Part shown: positions 43,067 through 52,841 of the stretch, piece by piece | How the letters are laid out: each line of letters opens with the position of its first letter | How positions within the stretch are numbered: position 1 is the stretch's first letter | Assembly: GCF_011440375.1 (NCBI RefSeq) | Contig: NZ_JAAOIR010000002.1 | Coordinates: 496,001 to 560,000 of the forward strand | Direction: 5' to 3' | DNA: 64,000 bases | Source: Halorubellus sp. JP-L1 | GTDB taxonomy: Archaea; Halobacteriota; Halobacteria; Halobacteriales; Natrialbaceae | Notes under the pieces: generated by a model | Told to the model about the DNA's origin: nothing | What the model saw: the letters and a program-made list of their open reading frames with translations, nothing else | Databases searched by the model: none | Position numbers and translations under genes: made by a program

Positions 43067-43587
43067 CGACGTCGACGAACGACCGCCCCGTCAGACCGTC
43101 CACCGCCCGACGGCCAATTTCCGCCCGTAGACGTCTCGCATCGGTCGCGACCGCTCCGAAGCGCCCGAACCTCGTCGCTTCGAGTCGCATTCGCGGAGTC
43201 CGCCCTATTTACTATCGCGATATGGGGTTTATTCGTGGGGGCTCGCGTCACCTCTCTTGTTCGAAGTAGTGACAGTTATGGGGGCGAACGCCCGAAATCC
43301 GCGCCCTGCCCTCCAAACGATCGCTGGTCCTGCATGGCTCCACCTGCTCCCGTCAGCGGCGACGAGGCTTGTGGCGTCGATCGACCATCGCTCGACCACT
43401 GACGTGCCCAGAAACAGGGAGTTCTCCGAGGACAGCCCCGTGCCGTTCGAACGTGACGGGAACAACCGGCGTTCGAGCGCGCGAACCAGGGATTCGAGCG
43501 TGTGAAGTCGGGGTCGAGCGAGTTCGTCGAGGACGAGTATCGGTGGCGAACTAGCGCGGTCGACGAAAACCGGTCGCGGGAGTCGAT
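43067..43587. other. 521-base intergenic region without a recognisable gene
   Basis: Between the zinc operon and the convergent Rio2 gene I see no conserved gene. There is one short open frame (43257-43505), but its protein has no family pattern and no promoter. An AT-rich stretch near 43205-43235 (CTATTTACTATCGCGATATGGGG) is the only promoter-like element. Confidence 0.6.
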
Positions 43588-44496
43588 TCAGGGGACGTGT
43601 TCGCGCACGGTCTCGAACTCGCTCGCGACGAGCGCGTCCACGAGGTCGCCGCGGTCGAGTTCGGGGACGTCGCTCGGGTACTTGCGCTGGAAGTACCCGA
43701 CGATGTTGTCGACGTCGCGCGCGAGGAACTCGCGCGCGTTCTCGTGATCGGCGGGGACGGCCTGTGGCCAGTCGAACACCGTCACGCCCGATTCGGCGAG
43801 GAAGACGTTGTACTCGCTCATGTCCGCGTGCACGAACCCGGCGTCGTACGCGGTCGCCATCTCCGAGAGCACGAGATCGAGGACGCCGACGACCTGCGCG
43901 GACTCCACGCGCGTCCGCGCCAGCTCCACGCCCTCCATCTTCTCCATCACGATCGCGTGTCGGTTGTGGTCGACCGGCCGCGGCACCGCGACGTCGGGAT
44001 ACAGCGCCTCCAGGCGCTCGAACTCGCGTTCGGCGGCCTTCCGCGCGGTGTACAGCCAGGAGACGTGGTCGCGGTCGCTCGTGTAGTCGCGTTCCTTCAT
44101 CACCTCGCGGAAGTTCGTGTACCCCTCGCGGTGGTACTTCAGCGCCATCGGCTTGTAGGACTGCACCTCGTACACGTCCGATTCCTTCCCGACGCCGAGA
44201 CTCGACCCGAACCCCTGCACGGTGTCGCGTTCCGCGAACGTGTGCAGGGCGAGGGCGTCGTAGCCCTCCGGCGTGAGCTTGTAGCCCTCGTACTGGATCG
44301 TCTTCCGCTGGATCAGGCTCCGGTCGAGACAGCGGTCCAGGCGGTACTCGACGTTCTCGGCGGTCAACCCCGAGAAGTCCGGGAGCTTCCCGCGCTGCAC
44401 CCACTCCGAGAACCGCATCCCCTGCTCGACACCCGACAGGAGGTTGAAGTCCTCCTGTTCGAGGTCGACCATCATCGGCGCGACGTTCTGGACCAT
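43588..44496 (-). CDS. rio2: RIO-type serine/threonine kinase Rio2
   Basis: Atypical protein kinase/ATPase needed for late 40S/30S ribosome assembly. Residues 1-90 form the Rio2-specific winged helix (ELEQEDF-like start, EQGMRFSEWV, GLTAENVEYRLDR), followed by the RIO kinase with flexible P-loop GVGKESDVYE, catalytic HADMSEYNVFL (about 222-232) and metal-binding DWPQ. About 302 residues is normal. I prefer ATG 44496 (MVQNVAPMMVDLEQ); an in-frame GTG 14 codons upstream would add MTGGFSISPDYGQA, which the family lacks. Confidence 0.92.
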   Translation of the reverse strand: MVQNVAPMMVDLEQEDFNLLSGVEQGMRFSEWVQRGKLPDFSGLTAENVEYRLDRCLDRSLIQRKTIQYEGYKLTPEGYDALALHTFAERDTVQGFGSSLGVGKESDVYEVQSYKPMALKYHREGYTNFREVMKERDYTSDRDHVSWLYTARKAAEREFERLEALYPDVAVPRPVDHNRHAIVMEKMEGVELARTRVESAQVVGVLDLVLSEMATAYDAGFVHADMSEYNVFLAESGVTVFDWPQAVPADHENAREFLARDVDNIVGYFQRKYPSDVPELDRGDLVDALVASEFETVREHVP

Positions 44497-44656
44497 CGCC
44501 TGCCCGTAGTCGGGCGAGATGGAAAAGCCTCCCGTCACGCACCCTCGACATAAGTGATAAACCAGCTAGTGCGATACGAAATACGGTGGCGGCGGCCCAG
44601 GTCGGGACGTCGGTAGAGGTTCGAGGTGTGACTCGCGGGGACAGCGGCCGTCAGGA

Positions 44657-45442
44657 TCAGATCGTGTACGTCTCGAAGTCTGCGCCGAGTTCGTAGCCCC
44701 GGTCGGCGACGTCGGCGGCGAGGGTGGCGGTGTCGCGCTCGAGGTGGTGTTCGTTGACGTGGACGAGGACGGTGCGGTGGGCGGCGGCGTCGGCGACGGG
44801 AGCGTCGGTGGTGTCGAGTTCGTCGAGCAGGTCGGGTGAGACGACGCTCGTCGCTTCCAGTATCGCAAGGTCGGCGTCGCGGTAGCGGTCGCCGCCGGGT
44901 CGGTCGGGGCACCACGTCCCGAAGTCGGGGGCGTAGACGACGCTGGCGTCGCCGGTCTCGACGCGGAACGCGACCGTGTCGAATGCGGGTCGGTCGTGAG
45001 CTACGGGGATCGGCGTGACAGTGGCGTCGCCGACCTGGACGGGGACGCCGTGTTCGAGCGTGCGTTCGTCGAAGGCGTCGTCGAGGTACGGCTTCTCCCG
45101 CGAGAAGCGCTCGCTCGCGGTCTCGGTCCGGTAGAGGCGGTCGCCGACCCGGTCTGCGACCATGGCGATGTCGTCGATGCCGCCGACGTGGTCGTGGTGC
45201 CAGTGCGTGAGGAACGTCGCGTCGACGCTGCGAACGCCGCGGTCGCGGACGCCGTCGCGGAAGTCCGGTGGCGCGTCGAACAGGAGGGTGGCGGCGTCGG
45301 TCTCGACGAGCAGGCCGCAGCGGCGGCGGCGCGCGCTCGCGCCGGCGTCGTCGAGGTCCCGGAACGGGGCGGGGACGCCCGTGATGTCGCCGGTACCGAG
45401 GAGCGTGCAGTCCATGCGGTCGGCGTCGGAATCGCCCGACAT
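44657..45442 (-). CDS. metallo-beta-lactamase-fold hydrolase (PhnP-like)
   Basis: This 261-residue zinc or manganese hydrolase has the signature THWHHDHVGG (about 85-94) and later metal ligands in VAHDRPAFDTV, YAPDFGTW and LVHVNEHH. The start GTGDITGVPAPF and CGLLVETDAATLLFDAPPDF resemble PhnP/RNase Z-like phosphodiesterases. It could cleave cyclic phosphates or another phosphodiester; the substrate is unknown. It may start at the ATG 27 bases downstream. Divergent from the small acidic gene at 45540. Confidence 0.88.
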   Translation of the reverse strand: MSGDSDADRMDCTLLGTGDITGVPAPFRDLDDAGASARRRRCGLLVETDAATLLFDAPPDFRDGVRDRGVRSVDATFLTHWHHDHVGGIDDIAMVADRVGDRLYRTETASERFSREKPYLDDAFDERTLEHGVPVQVGDATVTPIPVAHDRPAFDTVAFRVETGDASVVYAPDFGTWCPDRPGGDRYRDADLAILEATSVVSPDLLDELDTTDAPVADAAAHRTVLVHVNEHHLERDTATLAADVADRGYELGADFETYTI

Positions 45443-45539
45443 AGGCCTACTGGTCGTCGCCTGCGACCCGAACCCATACTGATTAGGTGGTGTGGTCATC
45501 CCGACGCGGCCGATTCGTGCGAGTAGGAGGTATCATCCA

Positions 45540-45737
45540 ATGTCGAAGTCTCGGTCCGGCACGGACTACGGTGCACTGTTCGAGAAGTTGACGGGCGAGA
45601 CGGAGGTCGTGGAAGAGCAGGACGCCGCGGAGGCCAACGGCGAGCGCGAGGTCGCGGACGACCTCTCGTCGTCCATCGACGAGGCGATGCGCGAGGACGG
45701 CCTCGACGAAGCCGTCGCCGATCCCGACACGGAGTAG
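45540..45737 (+). CDS. small acidic haloarchaeal protein
   Basis: This 65-residue acidic protein (MSKSRSGTDYGALFEKLTG) has no cysteine or membrane segment. It probably forms a helix pair (DDLSSSIDEAMREDGLDEAV). A good Shine-Dalgarno GGAGGT lies 12 bases before the ATG, which supports this start and a leadered mRNA, in contrast to most genes here. No function can be assigned. Confidence 0.8.
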   Translation: MSKSRSGTDYGALFEKLTGETEVVEEQDAAEANGEREVADDLSSSIDEAMREDGLDEAVADPDTE

Positions 45738-45797
45738 CGACGAGCGTTCCCTCCTGGCGGTTTCACCGGTGGTCGGGATCTGCCGTGACGACCGGGG

Positions 45798-46046
45798 TCA
45801 GGGACCGAGCGATCCGTCGGTGAACCGACGAAGCAGCAGTTCGACGCCCAGGCCGATGGCGACGGCGACGAGCGCGAACGCGAGGTAGCCGCCGACGAGC
45901 GTCGCTGTTGCGACGCCGACGTTCCCCGTGGCGATGGCGGCGACGCAGAGGACGCCCGCGAGCGCGAGGACCGGTGCGACGAGCAACCGGATCGCCCAGT
46001 GCGCGTCGAGGAACCCCCGGACGTTCTCGACGTGATACCGAAGCAT
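45798..46046 (-). CDS. small two-helix membrane protein
   Basis: This 82-residue protein has two predicted membrane helices (about 20-40 and 45-68) and a short polar start (MLRYHVENVRGFLDAHW). It ends with LLLRRFTDGSLGP, a positive patch that should be cytoplasmic. Unrecognised family. The convergent position to the small acidic gene (60 bases) suggests a shared terminator area. Confidence 0.75.
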   Translation of the reverse strand: MLRYHVENVRGFLDAHWAIRLLVAPVLALAGVLCVAAIATGNVGVATATLVGGYLAFALVAVAIGLGVELLLRRFTDGSLGP

Positions 46047-46130
46047 ACACCGACGTCGAGCCGCTCAGGTGATAAGTCTTCTCTCGAGTCATGTCGTCCG
46101 TTCGGAGATGGACGTGGTTCGCTATCGTCC

Positions 46131-46187
46131 GTTCGTGGTGGCGTCGAGTGTTCGTGGTGGCGTCGAGTGTTTGTGGTGGCGTCGAGT
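46131..46187. repeat. 19-base triple tandem repeat upstream of the lipoate-protein ligase gene
   Basis: GTTCGTGGTGGCGTCGAGT occurs at 46131, 46150 and, with one change, 46169. It ends 37 bases before the ATG of the lipoate-protein ligase gene and therefore overlaps where the promoter should be. Confidence 0.85.
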
Positions 46188-46224
46188 CCAAATCCATATG
46201 CTGCCCGTGGGCGAACTCGCGGCC

Positions 46225-47064
46225 ATGAGTTCGCTCGAGGACGGGGACTGGCGGTTGATCCGGGAGGAGGCCCGGGACGGGGCGACGAACATGGCGCTGG
46301 ACGAGGTCGCGGCGCGGACCGCGGTCGACGACGGCGTCCGGACCGTTCGCGTCTACCGCTGGGAGCCGAGTTGCCTCTCGATGGGGTACCGGCAGGCCGC
46401 CGACAGCGTCGACTGGACGTACTGCGAGCGCGAGGGGATCGACGTGACGCGCCGCCAGACCGGCGGTGGCGGCATCTATCACGACTCGTACGCCGACGTC
46501 TCCTACAGCATCGTCGCGCCCGCCGCGGAACTCCCCGGGGACCTCATGGACTGCTACGAGCTGCTCTGCGAGCCCGTCCTGGACGCGATCCGGAGCGTCG
46601 GCGTGGACGCCGACTTCGCGGACCGCGAGTACGAGAGCATCCACGAGCCGTCGTGTTATCTGCGGGGCATCCATCCCGCGCACGACGTGCTCGCGTACGA
46701 GAGCGACGAGGAGCATCGAAGCGGCCGGAAGCTCTCGGGGAACGCGCAGTACCGCCAGCGGGACGCCGTCATCCAGCACGGCTCGATCTCGTTCGATCAC
46801 GCGACCGAGAAGCACCTCGGCGTGTTCGCGGACCACGACGTCGCGCCCGCGGAGTTCCGCGAGCGCGTGACGAGCGTGCGCGAGCAAGCGGGCGTGGACC
46901 GCGACGCGTTCGTCACCGCGCTCGAGGATCATCTCGCGGACTGGTGCGACGCCGACCCCGGCTCTTGGCGCGACGACGAACTCGACGCCGCCGCCGACCT
47001 GGCCGCCGAGAAGTACGACGCCGACGCGTGGCTCCGCGAGCGGGACGCCCCGAACGCTCGCTGA
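46225..47064 (+). CDS. lplA: lipoate-protein ligase A family protein
   Basis: This 279-residue protein belongs to the biotin/lipoyl A/B ligase superfamily, which attaches lipoate, or related groups such as octanoate, to the E2 subunits of 2-oxoacid dehydrogenases or to GcvH. The signature RRQTGGGGIYHDSYADVSYS binds the substrate, and the catalytic lysine is in GRKLSGNAQYRQ. ATG 46225 (MSSLEDGDWRLI) fits the family; upstream in-frame codons include the tandem repeat and are unlikely to be translated. Whether it uses free lipoate or another donor is not clear. Confidence 0.92.
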   Translation: MSSLEDGDWRLIREEARDGATNMALDEVAARTAVDDGVRTVRVYRWEPSCLSMGYRQAADSVDWTYCEREGIDVTRRQTGGGGIYHDSYADVSYSIVAPAAELPGDLMDCYELLCEPVLDAIRSVGVDADFADREYESIHEPSCYLRGIHPAHDVLAYESDEEHRSGRKLSGNAQYRQRDAVIQHGSISFDHATEKHLGVFADHDVAPAEFRERVTSVREQAGVDRDAFVTALEDHLADWCDADPGSWRDDELDAAADLAAEKYDADAWLRERDAPNAR

Positions 47065-47160
47065 ACGGCCTCGGGTCCGCGCGAGCGCACTCGCGCTCGC
47101 GACCCTGCAGCGCGGGCCGGTTCCGAAGGCACTTTGACGCGCTGTCTCGTCGCTCCGGCC

Positions 47161-48009
47161 ATGCTAAAGGTCGGTGCGCACGTCTCCATCGCCGGGGGCG
47201 TCGACAACGCGGTCGAGAACCAGCTAGATATCGGTGGGAACTGCGGGCAGATCTTCACGCACTCCCCGCAGGTGTGGGACCACGGGAGCATCGAGGACGA
47301 GGAGGCGGCGGCGTTCCGCGACGGCACGGCGACGTCGCTCGAGGGGCCGTGGGTCATCCACGCGTCGTACCTCGTGAACCTCTGCACGCCGAAGGACGGC
47401 CTCCGCGAGAAGTCGATCGACTCGATGCAGCAGGAGGTCGACGCGGCGGAAGCGCTCGGTATCGACTACGTGAACGTCCACCTGGGCGCGCACACGGGTG
47501 CGGGCGTCGAGGGCGGTATCGAGAACGCCGCGAGCGCGCTCGACGAACTCGACGTTCCGGAGGGCGTGACGGTGCTCGTCGAGTCCGACGCCGGCAGTGG
47601 GACGAAGCTCGGCGGGCAGTTCGAGCACCTCGCGAGCGTCCTCGAGCAGTCCGAGCAGGACCTCGACGTCTGCCTGGACACCGCGCACATGTTCGCCGCG
47701 GGCTACGACCTCTCCTCTCCGGAAGCAGTCGAAGCGACGATGGCGGAGTTCGACGACGTCGTCGGGTTCGAGCACCTCGAGTGCGTGCACCTGAACGACT
47801 CGAAGCACGCGTGCGGGACGAACAAGGACGAGCACGCGCACGTCGGCGAGGGCCTGATCGGCGCCGAGGGCATGCGTGCGTTCGTGAACCACGACGCCAT
47901 CGTCGACGGCGAGATCCCGCTCGTTCTGGAGACGCCGACGGAGGACGGGAAGAGCTTCGCGTGGAACGTCGACCGCGTGCAGGAGCTCCGCGACGACCAC
48001 GACGCCTGA
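47161..48009 (+). CDS. nfo: deoxyribonuclease IV (endonuclease IV)
   Basis: AP endonuclease (282 residues) that incises DNA 5' of abasic sites in base excision repair. TIM barrel with the trinuclear zinc ligands in [10 protein letters not shown] (His), [30 protein letters not shown] (Glu), [31 protein letters not shown] and PLVLETP. ATG start at 47161 encodes MLKVGAHVS. Single gene. Confidence 0.96.
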   Translation: MLKVGAHVSIAGGVDNAVENQLDIGGNCGQIFTHSPQVWDHGSIEDEEAAAFRDGTATSLEGPWVIHASYLVNLCTPKDGLREKSIDSMQQEVDAAEALGIDYVNVHLGAHTGAGVEGGIENAASALDELDVPEGVTVLVESDAGSGTKLGGQFEHLASVLEQSEQDLDVCLDTAHMFAAGYDLSSPEAVEATMAEFDDVVGFEHLECVHLNDSKHACGTNKDEHAHVGEGLIGAEGMRAFVNHDAIVDGEIPLVLETPTEDGKSFAWNVDRVQELRDDHDA

Positions 48010-48144
48010 GGGCGATCGAGGAGTACGAGGATCGAGAGCGAGAGAACCGTTCGGGGGACTCGCCGCTCGTTCCCGCATCGCGTAGATGAAAGCGCGGATT
48101 CAGTTAGCGCGGGCTCTTTCAGCCGTGACCCGCTACCGGTGGGT

Positions 48145-49242
48145 ATGTCAGAGGGTGGCTTCGGTCCGGGGGCGCAGGCGGTCGTCGTGCTGTGTGCGCT
48201 CGCGGCGTTCGCGCTCGCGACGACGGCGGCCGTGGTGGCCGTCGGCGTCGGGCCGATCGCGGACGTGGTGCCGAACTCGTCGGATTCGGTGCCGGACCAG
48301 CCGGGTGACGTCGTCGACGATGGAGAGGCGGCGGACGCGACGGTGTCGGGTCGCGTCGCCGCGCCTGATGGTGGGGCGGCGGCGAACGCGACGGTGGTCG
48401 TCGCCGAGCACCCCGAGTCGCTGTTCGCGAACGCGACGCCGTCGGAGCTCGCGTCGGTCGTCGACGGCGAGTCCGGCGCGGACCTGTGGACGGCGCGGAC
48501 GGCCGTGAACGGGTCGTTCGCCGTGGACGTCCCGGACGGCGAGTACGACGTCATCGCGTTCCGGGACGGGAACGTCAGTCGCGTGCGGACGGTCGAGGTG
48601 TCGGGCGCGACGGTCGTCCCGCTGTCGCTCCGCGAGGACCGCCGGCTCGCGTATCGCGCGAGCGGCGAGACGGTCGCGCCCGGCGAGAACGCGACCGTCG
48701 CGGTCGCGGTGTACAACCGCGACGACGACGCGGCGACCGCGTCGGTGTCGTTCTTCCCGCTCCCCTCGGGGTGGACGGTCGTCGGGTTCGAGGGGTCGGC
48801 GTCGAGGGTCGTCGAGCGCTCGCGGACGTTCGCGTTCGAGAACGTCTCCGCGGGCGCGCTGGCGCGAGCGGAACTGGTCGTGCACGTCCCCGAGAACGCG
48901 ACGCGCGGCGAGACGTACGCGATTGGCGCGTCCGCGAGCCGGCCGATCGGGGAGGACGGGAGCGGGGTCGTGCGCTGGCGCGGGAGCGCGGACGTCGTCG
49001 TCGCCGGGAACGGGACGAGCACGTCGGCGGAAAGCGCTGGGTCCAGCGGCGACGCGGCGTCCGGCGGCGGCGACGGTGCGTCCGGCGACGGAGAGGGAGC
49101 GACCGCGAGTGCGGCGTCGACGAGTGACGACTCGGCGCTCCCGTCGCTCCCCGGCCGTACCGTCCCCGGGTTCGGGGTGGCGCTCGCGCTCGCCGCGACG
49201 ACGCTCGTCATCGCCGCCGTCGCCGCGAGACAGCAGGCCTGA
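48145..49242 (+). CDS. surface-anchored PGF-CTERM protein with a carboxypeptidase-like beta domain
   Basis: This 365-residue exported protein has an N-terminal helix (about 12-35) and a carboxypeptidase-regulatory-like beta domain (about 70-140; GRVAAPDGGAAANATVVVAE and VPDGEYDVIAFRDGNVS). A second beta domain (about 150-270) and a Gly/Ser/Ala-rich spacer follow. The C-terminal sorting signal starts at VPGFGVALALAATTLVIAAV and ends in basic RQQA: the PGF motif plus helix plus charge recognised by archaeosortase A for lipid anchoring. Many NxS/T sites suggest glycosylation. Function unknown. Confidence 0.86.
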   Translation: MSEGGFGPGAQAVVVLCALAAFALATTAAVVAVGVGPIADVVPNSSDSVPDQPGDVVDDGEAADATVSGRVAAPDGGAAANATVVVAEHPESLFANATPSELASVVDGESGADLWTARTAVNGSFAVDVPDGEYDVIAFRDGNVSRVRTVEVSGATVVPLSLREDRRLAYRASGETVAPGENATVAVAVYNRDDDAATASVSFFPLPSGWTVVGFEGSASRVVERSRTFAFENVSAGALARAELVVHVPENATRGETYAIGASASRPIGEDGSGVVRWRGSADVVVAGNGTSTSAESAGSSGDAASGGGDGASGDGEGATASAASTSDDSALPSLPGRTVPGFGVALALAATTLVIAAVAARQQA

Positions 49243-49367
49243 GCGGCTCCCGGGGTCGTGCGCGACGGCACGCGGGGCGCGACGGTTCGGGCGGCACGAC
49301 GCCACGCCACGCCTGGACGGCCGCGTGGACCGACTCGCTTTTGCCGGACGCTCTCGGACGTGGACGC

Positions 49368-50159
<792 letters not shown>

Positions 50160-50171
<12 letters not shown>

Positions 50172-50257
50172 CGGCGGCTCGGTTCGGGCGCTCTCGGCGA
50201 CGACTGACGGCGGCTCGGTTCGGGCGCTCTCGGCGACGACTGACGGTGGCTCGACTC
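50160..50257. repeat. 36-base tandem repeat covering the methyltransferase stop codon
   Basis: GGCGACGACTGACGGCGGCT and the following 16 bases occur at 50160-50195 and identically at 50196-50231, with a third partial, mutated copy from 50232 to about 50257. Copy 1 contains the TGA stop (50169-50171) of the methyltransferase. The period equals that of the array at 9682. Confidence 0.92.
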
Positions 50258-50312
50258 GGCACTCCCCGCGTGCGTCGGGGGATTTTTGACGGATGGCGTC
50301 CACCGGGCAGCC

Positions 50313-51182
50313 ATGGCCGACGACAGCGTCTCGGACGCGTTCGCCGCGCTCGGCGACGCGACCCGCGTCGCCATCCTCGAAGCGCTCGTCGACGAGCGGC
50401 GCGAGAACCCCACGGACCCGGGGCTGTCGTTCAGCGCGCTCCGGGAGCGCGTCGGCGTCGCGGACTCCGGGCGCTTCAACTACCACCTGGGGAAGCTCCG
50501 CGGGCAGTTCGTCGAACTCGACGACGGCACGTACTCGCTGACGGACGTCGGGAACGAGGTCGTCGGCGCCATCCTCGCGGGCACGTACGACGACGCCGCG
50601 GACCTCGAGCCGACCGGGCTCGGCGACGATTGCCCGCTCTGCGAGCGCGAACTCTCCGCGCGGTTCGAGGACGGCGTCCTCACCGTCGAGTGCGACGACG
50701 AACACTCGCTGCTCGTGACGACCGTCCCGCCCGCGGCGGTCGCCGACCGGACCGTCGCCGAGCTCGTCGCGTTCGCCGTCCGGACGACGTACGCGCGCCT
50801 GGACCTCGTCACCGCCGGTATCTGCTCGGAGTGCTACGGGCCCGTCGACGCTACGGTCGACGCGACCGATGCGGACGACGACGCGCTCCCCGAGTACGGG
50901 TACCGGACGACGTGCCGGCGCTGCGGGTACACCACGCGGTCCGCGGCGGCGGTCGCGGCGCTCCGCGAGCCCGCGTTCGTCTCGTTCTGTCACGACCACG
51001 GCGTGAACATCCGCGACCGCTTGCCGTGGACGCTCCCCGGGATCGTCGACGGCGAGACGCTGCAAGTCGCCGACGACCCGCCGCGCTACAAGGCCCGCAT
51101 CGAACTCGACGGAGACGTGCTCGTTCTGGAACTCGACGGCGAGGGCGAGGTCGTCGACGCCACCCGGGAGCGAACGGAGTGA
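50313..51182 (+). CDS. ArsR-like helix-turn-helix protein with zinc-ribbon-like C-terminus (DUF7351 type)
   Basis: This 289-residue protein has an N-terminal ArsR-type winged helix (about 5-85; FAALGDATRVAILEALVDE and LRERVGVADSGRFNYHLGKL). A C-terminal domain follows with two cysteine pairs, CPLCERE (about 106-112) and CSECYGP/CRRCGYT (about 170-215), that may bind zinc. The architecture is typical of haloarchaeal DUF7351 regulators, with unknown targets. TATA GATTTTTGAC (50281-50290) lies about 26 bases before the ATG, giving a leaderless mRNA. Confidence 0.9.
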   Translation: MADDSVSDAFAALGDATRVAILEALVDERRENPTDPGLSFSALRERVGVADSGRFNYHLGKLRGQFVELDDGTYSLTDVGNEVVGAILAGTYDDAADLEPTGLGDDCPLCERELSARFEDGVLTVECDDEHSLLVTTVPPAAVADRTVAELVAFAVRTTYARLDLVTAGICSECYGPVDATVDATDADDDALPEYGYRTTCRRCGYTTRSAAAVAALREPAFVSFCHDHGVNIRDRLPWTLPGIVDGETLQVADDPPRYKARIELDGDVLVLELDGEGEVVDATRERTE

Positions 51183-51245
51183 AAGTATTCGAACAGAAGG
51201 CGCGTTCTGGAAACCCTTAATTGGGAGACGCGAGTCCGTCGTCCT

Positions 51246-52325
51246 ATGGACCCACGCATCGAGCAGCACGCCGAGGTCATCGTCGAGCACTCAACGAGCG
51301 TCGAGGCGGACGACAACGTGCGGGTCGTCGCGCCGGCCGTCGCGGAGGACCTCGTGGTCGCGATCGCGGAGAAACTCGGCGAGAAGGGCGCGAACCCCGC
51401 GTATCATCTGCGGAGTCCGCGGGCGTCGCGAGCGTACATGCGGGCGGCGGACGAGGACTCGTTCTCGCTCGCCGACCACAGGCTCGCGGAGATGGAGGAG
51501 ACGGACGTCGTCGTCCTGATCCGGGGCGACGAGAACACGAGCGAGACGGGCGACGTCGACCCGGCGAAGGTGGCCGCCGCGTCGAAGGCGGGGAAAGCCA
51601 TCCAGGAGGAACGGATGGACACGCGGTGGGTGGGGACGCAGTATCCGGCGCCGGGGAACGCCCAGGACGCGGAGATGAGCACGGAAGCGTACGCGGACTT
51701 CGTGTACGAGGCGGTGAACAAGGACTGGGACGCCCAGCGCGAGCACCAGGCGCAGATGGTGGAGATCCTCGATCCCGCGGACGAGGTCCGCATCGTCTCC
51801 GGGGAGACGACGGACCTCCGGATGAGCGTCGACGGGATGGTGACGGCGAACGACTACGGCGAACTGAACCTCCCCGGCGGCGAGGTGTACACGGCGCCGC
51901 GACCGGAGAGCGTCGAGGGCGAGGTCCTGTTCGACATGCCGCTGGTTCGACAGGGTCGCGAGATTGAGGACGCGCGCCTCGTCTTCGAGGAGGGCGAGGT
52001 CGTCGAGTACGAAGCCGCGAAGAACGAGGACGTCCTCGGGGCGGTGCTGGACACCGACGACGGCGCGCGTCGCCTCGGCGAACTCGGCATCGGGATGAAT
52101 CGCGACATCGACCGGTTCACGTACAACATGCTGTTCGACGAGAAGATGGGCGACACCGTCCACCTCGCGGTCGGGAAGGCCATCGAGCACACCGTCCCGG
52201 ACGGCGAACCGTTGAACGAGTCCGCGACGCACATGGACATGATCGTCGACATGAGCGAGGACAGCTTCATCGAGGTCGACGGCGAGGTCGTCCAGCGCGA
52301 CGGGACGTTCCGGTTCGAGGAGTAG
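51246..52325 (+). CDS. M29 family aminopeptidase
   Basis: This 359-residue metal-dependent aminopeptidase of the thermophilic M29 family removes N-terminal residues from peptides using two cobalt/zinc-type ions. Metal ligands are in PGGEVYTAPR (Glu), FEEGEVVEYEA (Glu), ELGIGMNRDID and KMGDTVHLAVGKA (His), and in the final HMDMIVDM (His/Asp). The N-terminal half forms the typical alpha/beta domain. ATG start after an AATTGGGAG stretch; single gene. Confidence 0.94.
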   Translation: MDPRIEQHAEVIVEHSTSVEADDNVRVVAPAVAEDLVVAIAEKLGEKGANPAYHLRSPRASRAYMRAADEDSFSLADHRLAEMEETDVVVLIRGDENTSETGDVDPAKVAAASKAGKAIQEERMDTRWVGTQYPAPGNAQDAEMSTEAYADFVYEAVNKDWDAQREHQAQMVEILDPADEVRIVSGETTDLRMSVDGMVTANDYGELNLPGGEVYTAPRPESVEGEVLFDMPLVRQGREIEDARLVFEEGEVVEYEAAKNEDVLGAVLDTDDGARRLGELGIGMNRDIDRFTYNMLFDEKMGDTVHLAVGKAIEHTVPDGEPLNESATHMDMIVDMSEDSFIEVDGEVVQRDGTFRFEE

Positions 52326-52524
52326 CGAGGCGACGCAGTCGCCTCGAATCGGAACGGGGAGCGAAGCGACCCGTGAGTGGGCGAGTTCGACGCCGACGCC
52401 TGACCGGAGAGGGCGTTCGACGCCGGGACCCACCCCGTCGAGCGCCGTCGACGCCGAGACCTCCCGCGGCGTCGATTCTCGCCCGAGTCGAGAGGCCTTT
52501 GTAGCGGCCACGCCGCGTTCGAGT

Positions 52525-52683
52525 ATGGTCACACCACTGCATCTCGGTCTCGAACACCCCAGCCTGCTCTGGATAGTACTCGCGGGTGTCGTCGCGTTCG
52601 CGGCGGGACTCGGCGTCCGCATGCGTCGAGCGCGACGCGACGATGCATCACCCCCGGATACTGCCGTCGTCGACGCCGACTGA
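52525..52683 (+). CDS. small single-pass membrane protein
   Basis: This 52-residue protein has a short polar start (MVTPLHLGLEHPS), one membrane helix (about 14-32: LLWIVLAGVVAFAAGLGV) and a basic then acidic tail (RMRRARRDDASPPDTAVVDAD). The Arg cluster after the helix should stay in the cytoplasm. The ATG is about 26 bases after a CCTTTGTAGC box. Such small membrane proteins are common in haloarchaea; the role is unknown. Confidence 0.72.
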   Translation: MVTPLHLGLEHPSLLWIVLAGVVAFAAGLGVRMRRARRDDASPPDTAVVDAD

Positions 52684-52736
52684 CGGCGACTCGGCGCTCC
52701 CGCAACTCGCGGTCCCAGTACAGTTTCCGGCTGACC

Positions 52737-52829
52737 CGAAGCGACCCTTCGCGTTCACTTTTCGAAGCGATCCTTCGCGTGCACTTTTTCACCCATGTTT
52801 TGCGCGCCGCGACCGAAGGGAGCGGCGCG
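52737..52829. terminator. paired hairpins with T runs between convergent genes
   Basis: Two copies of a 26-base unit (52737 and 52763) each form a CGAAG/CTTCG hairpin and end in CACTTTT or CACTTTTT. A third hairpin, CGCGCCGC with GCGGCGCG, follows at about 52803-52829. Placed between the rightward small membrane-protein gene and the leftward DUF7095-type gene, this looks like a bidirectional terminator. Confidence 0.55.
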
Positions 52830-52841
52830 ACAAAAGATGGT

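Noticed and set aside
43257-43505. 82-codon open frame after the zinc operon
   Set aside because: No promoter, no conserved pattern, and composition like non-coding shadow frames.
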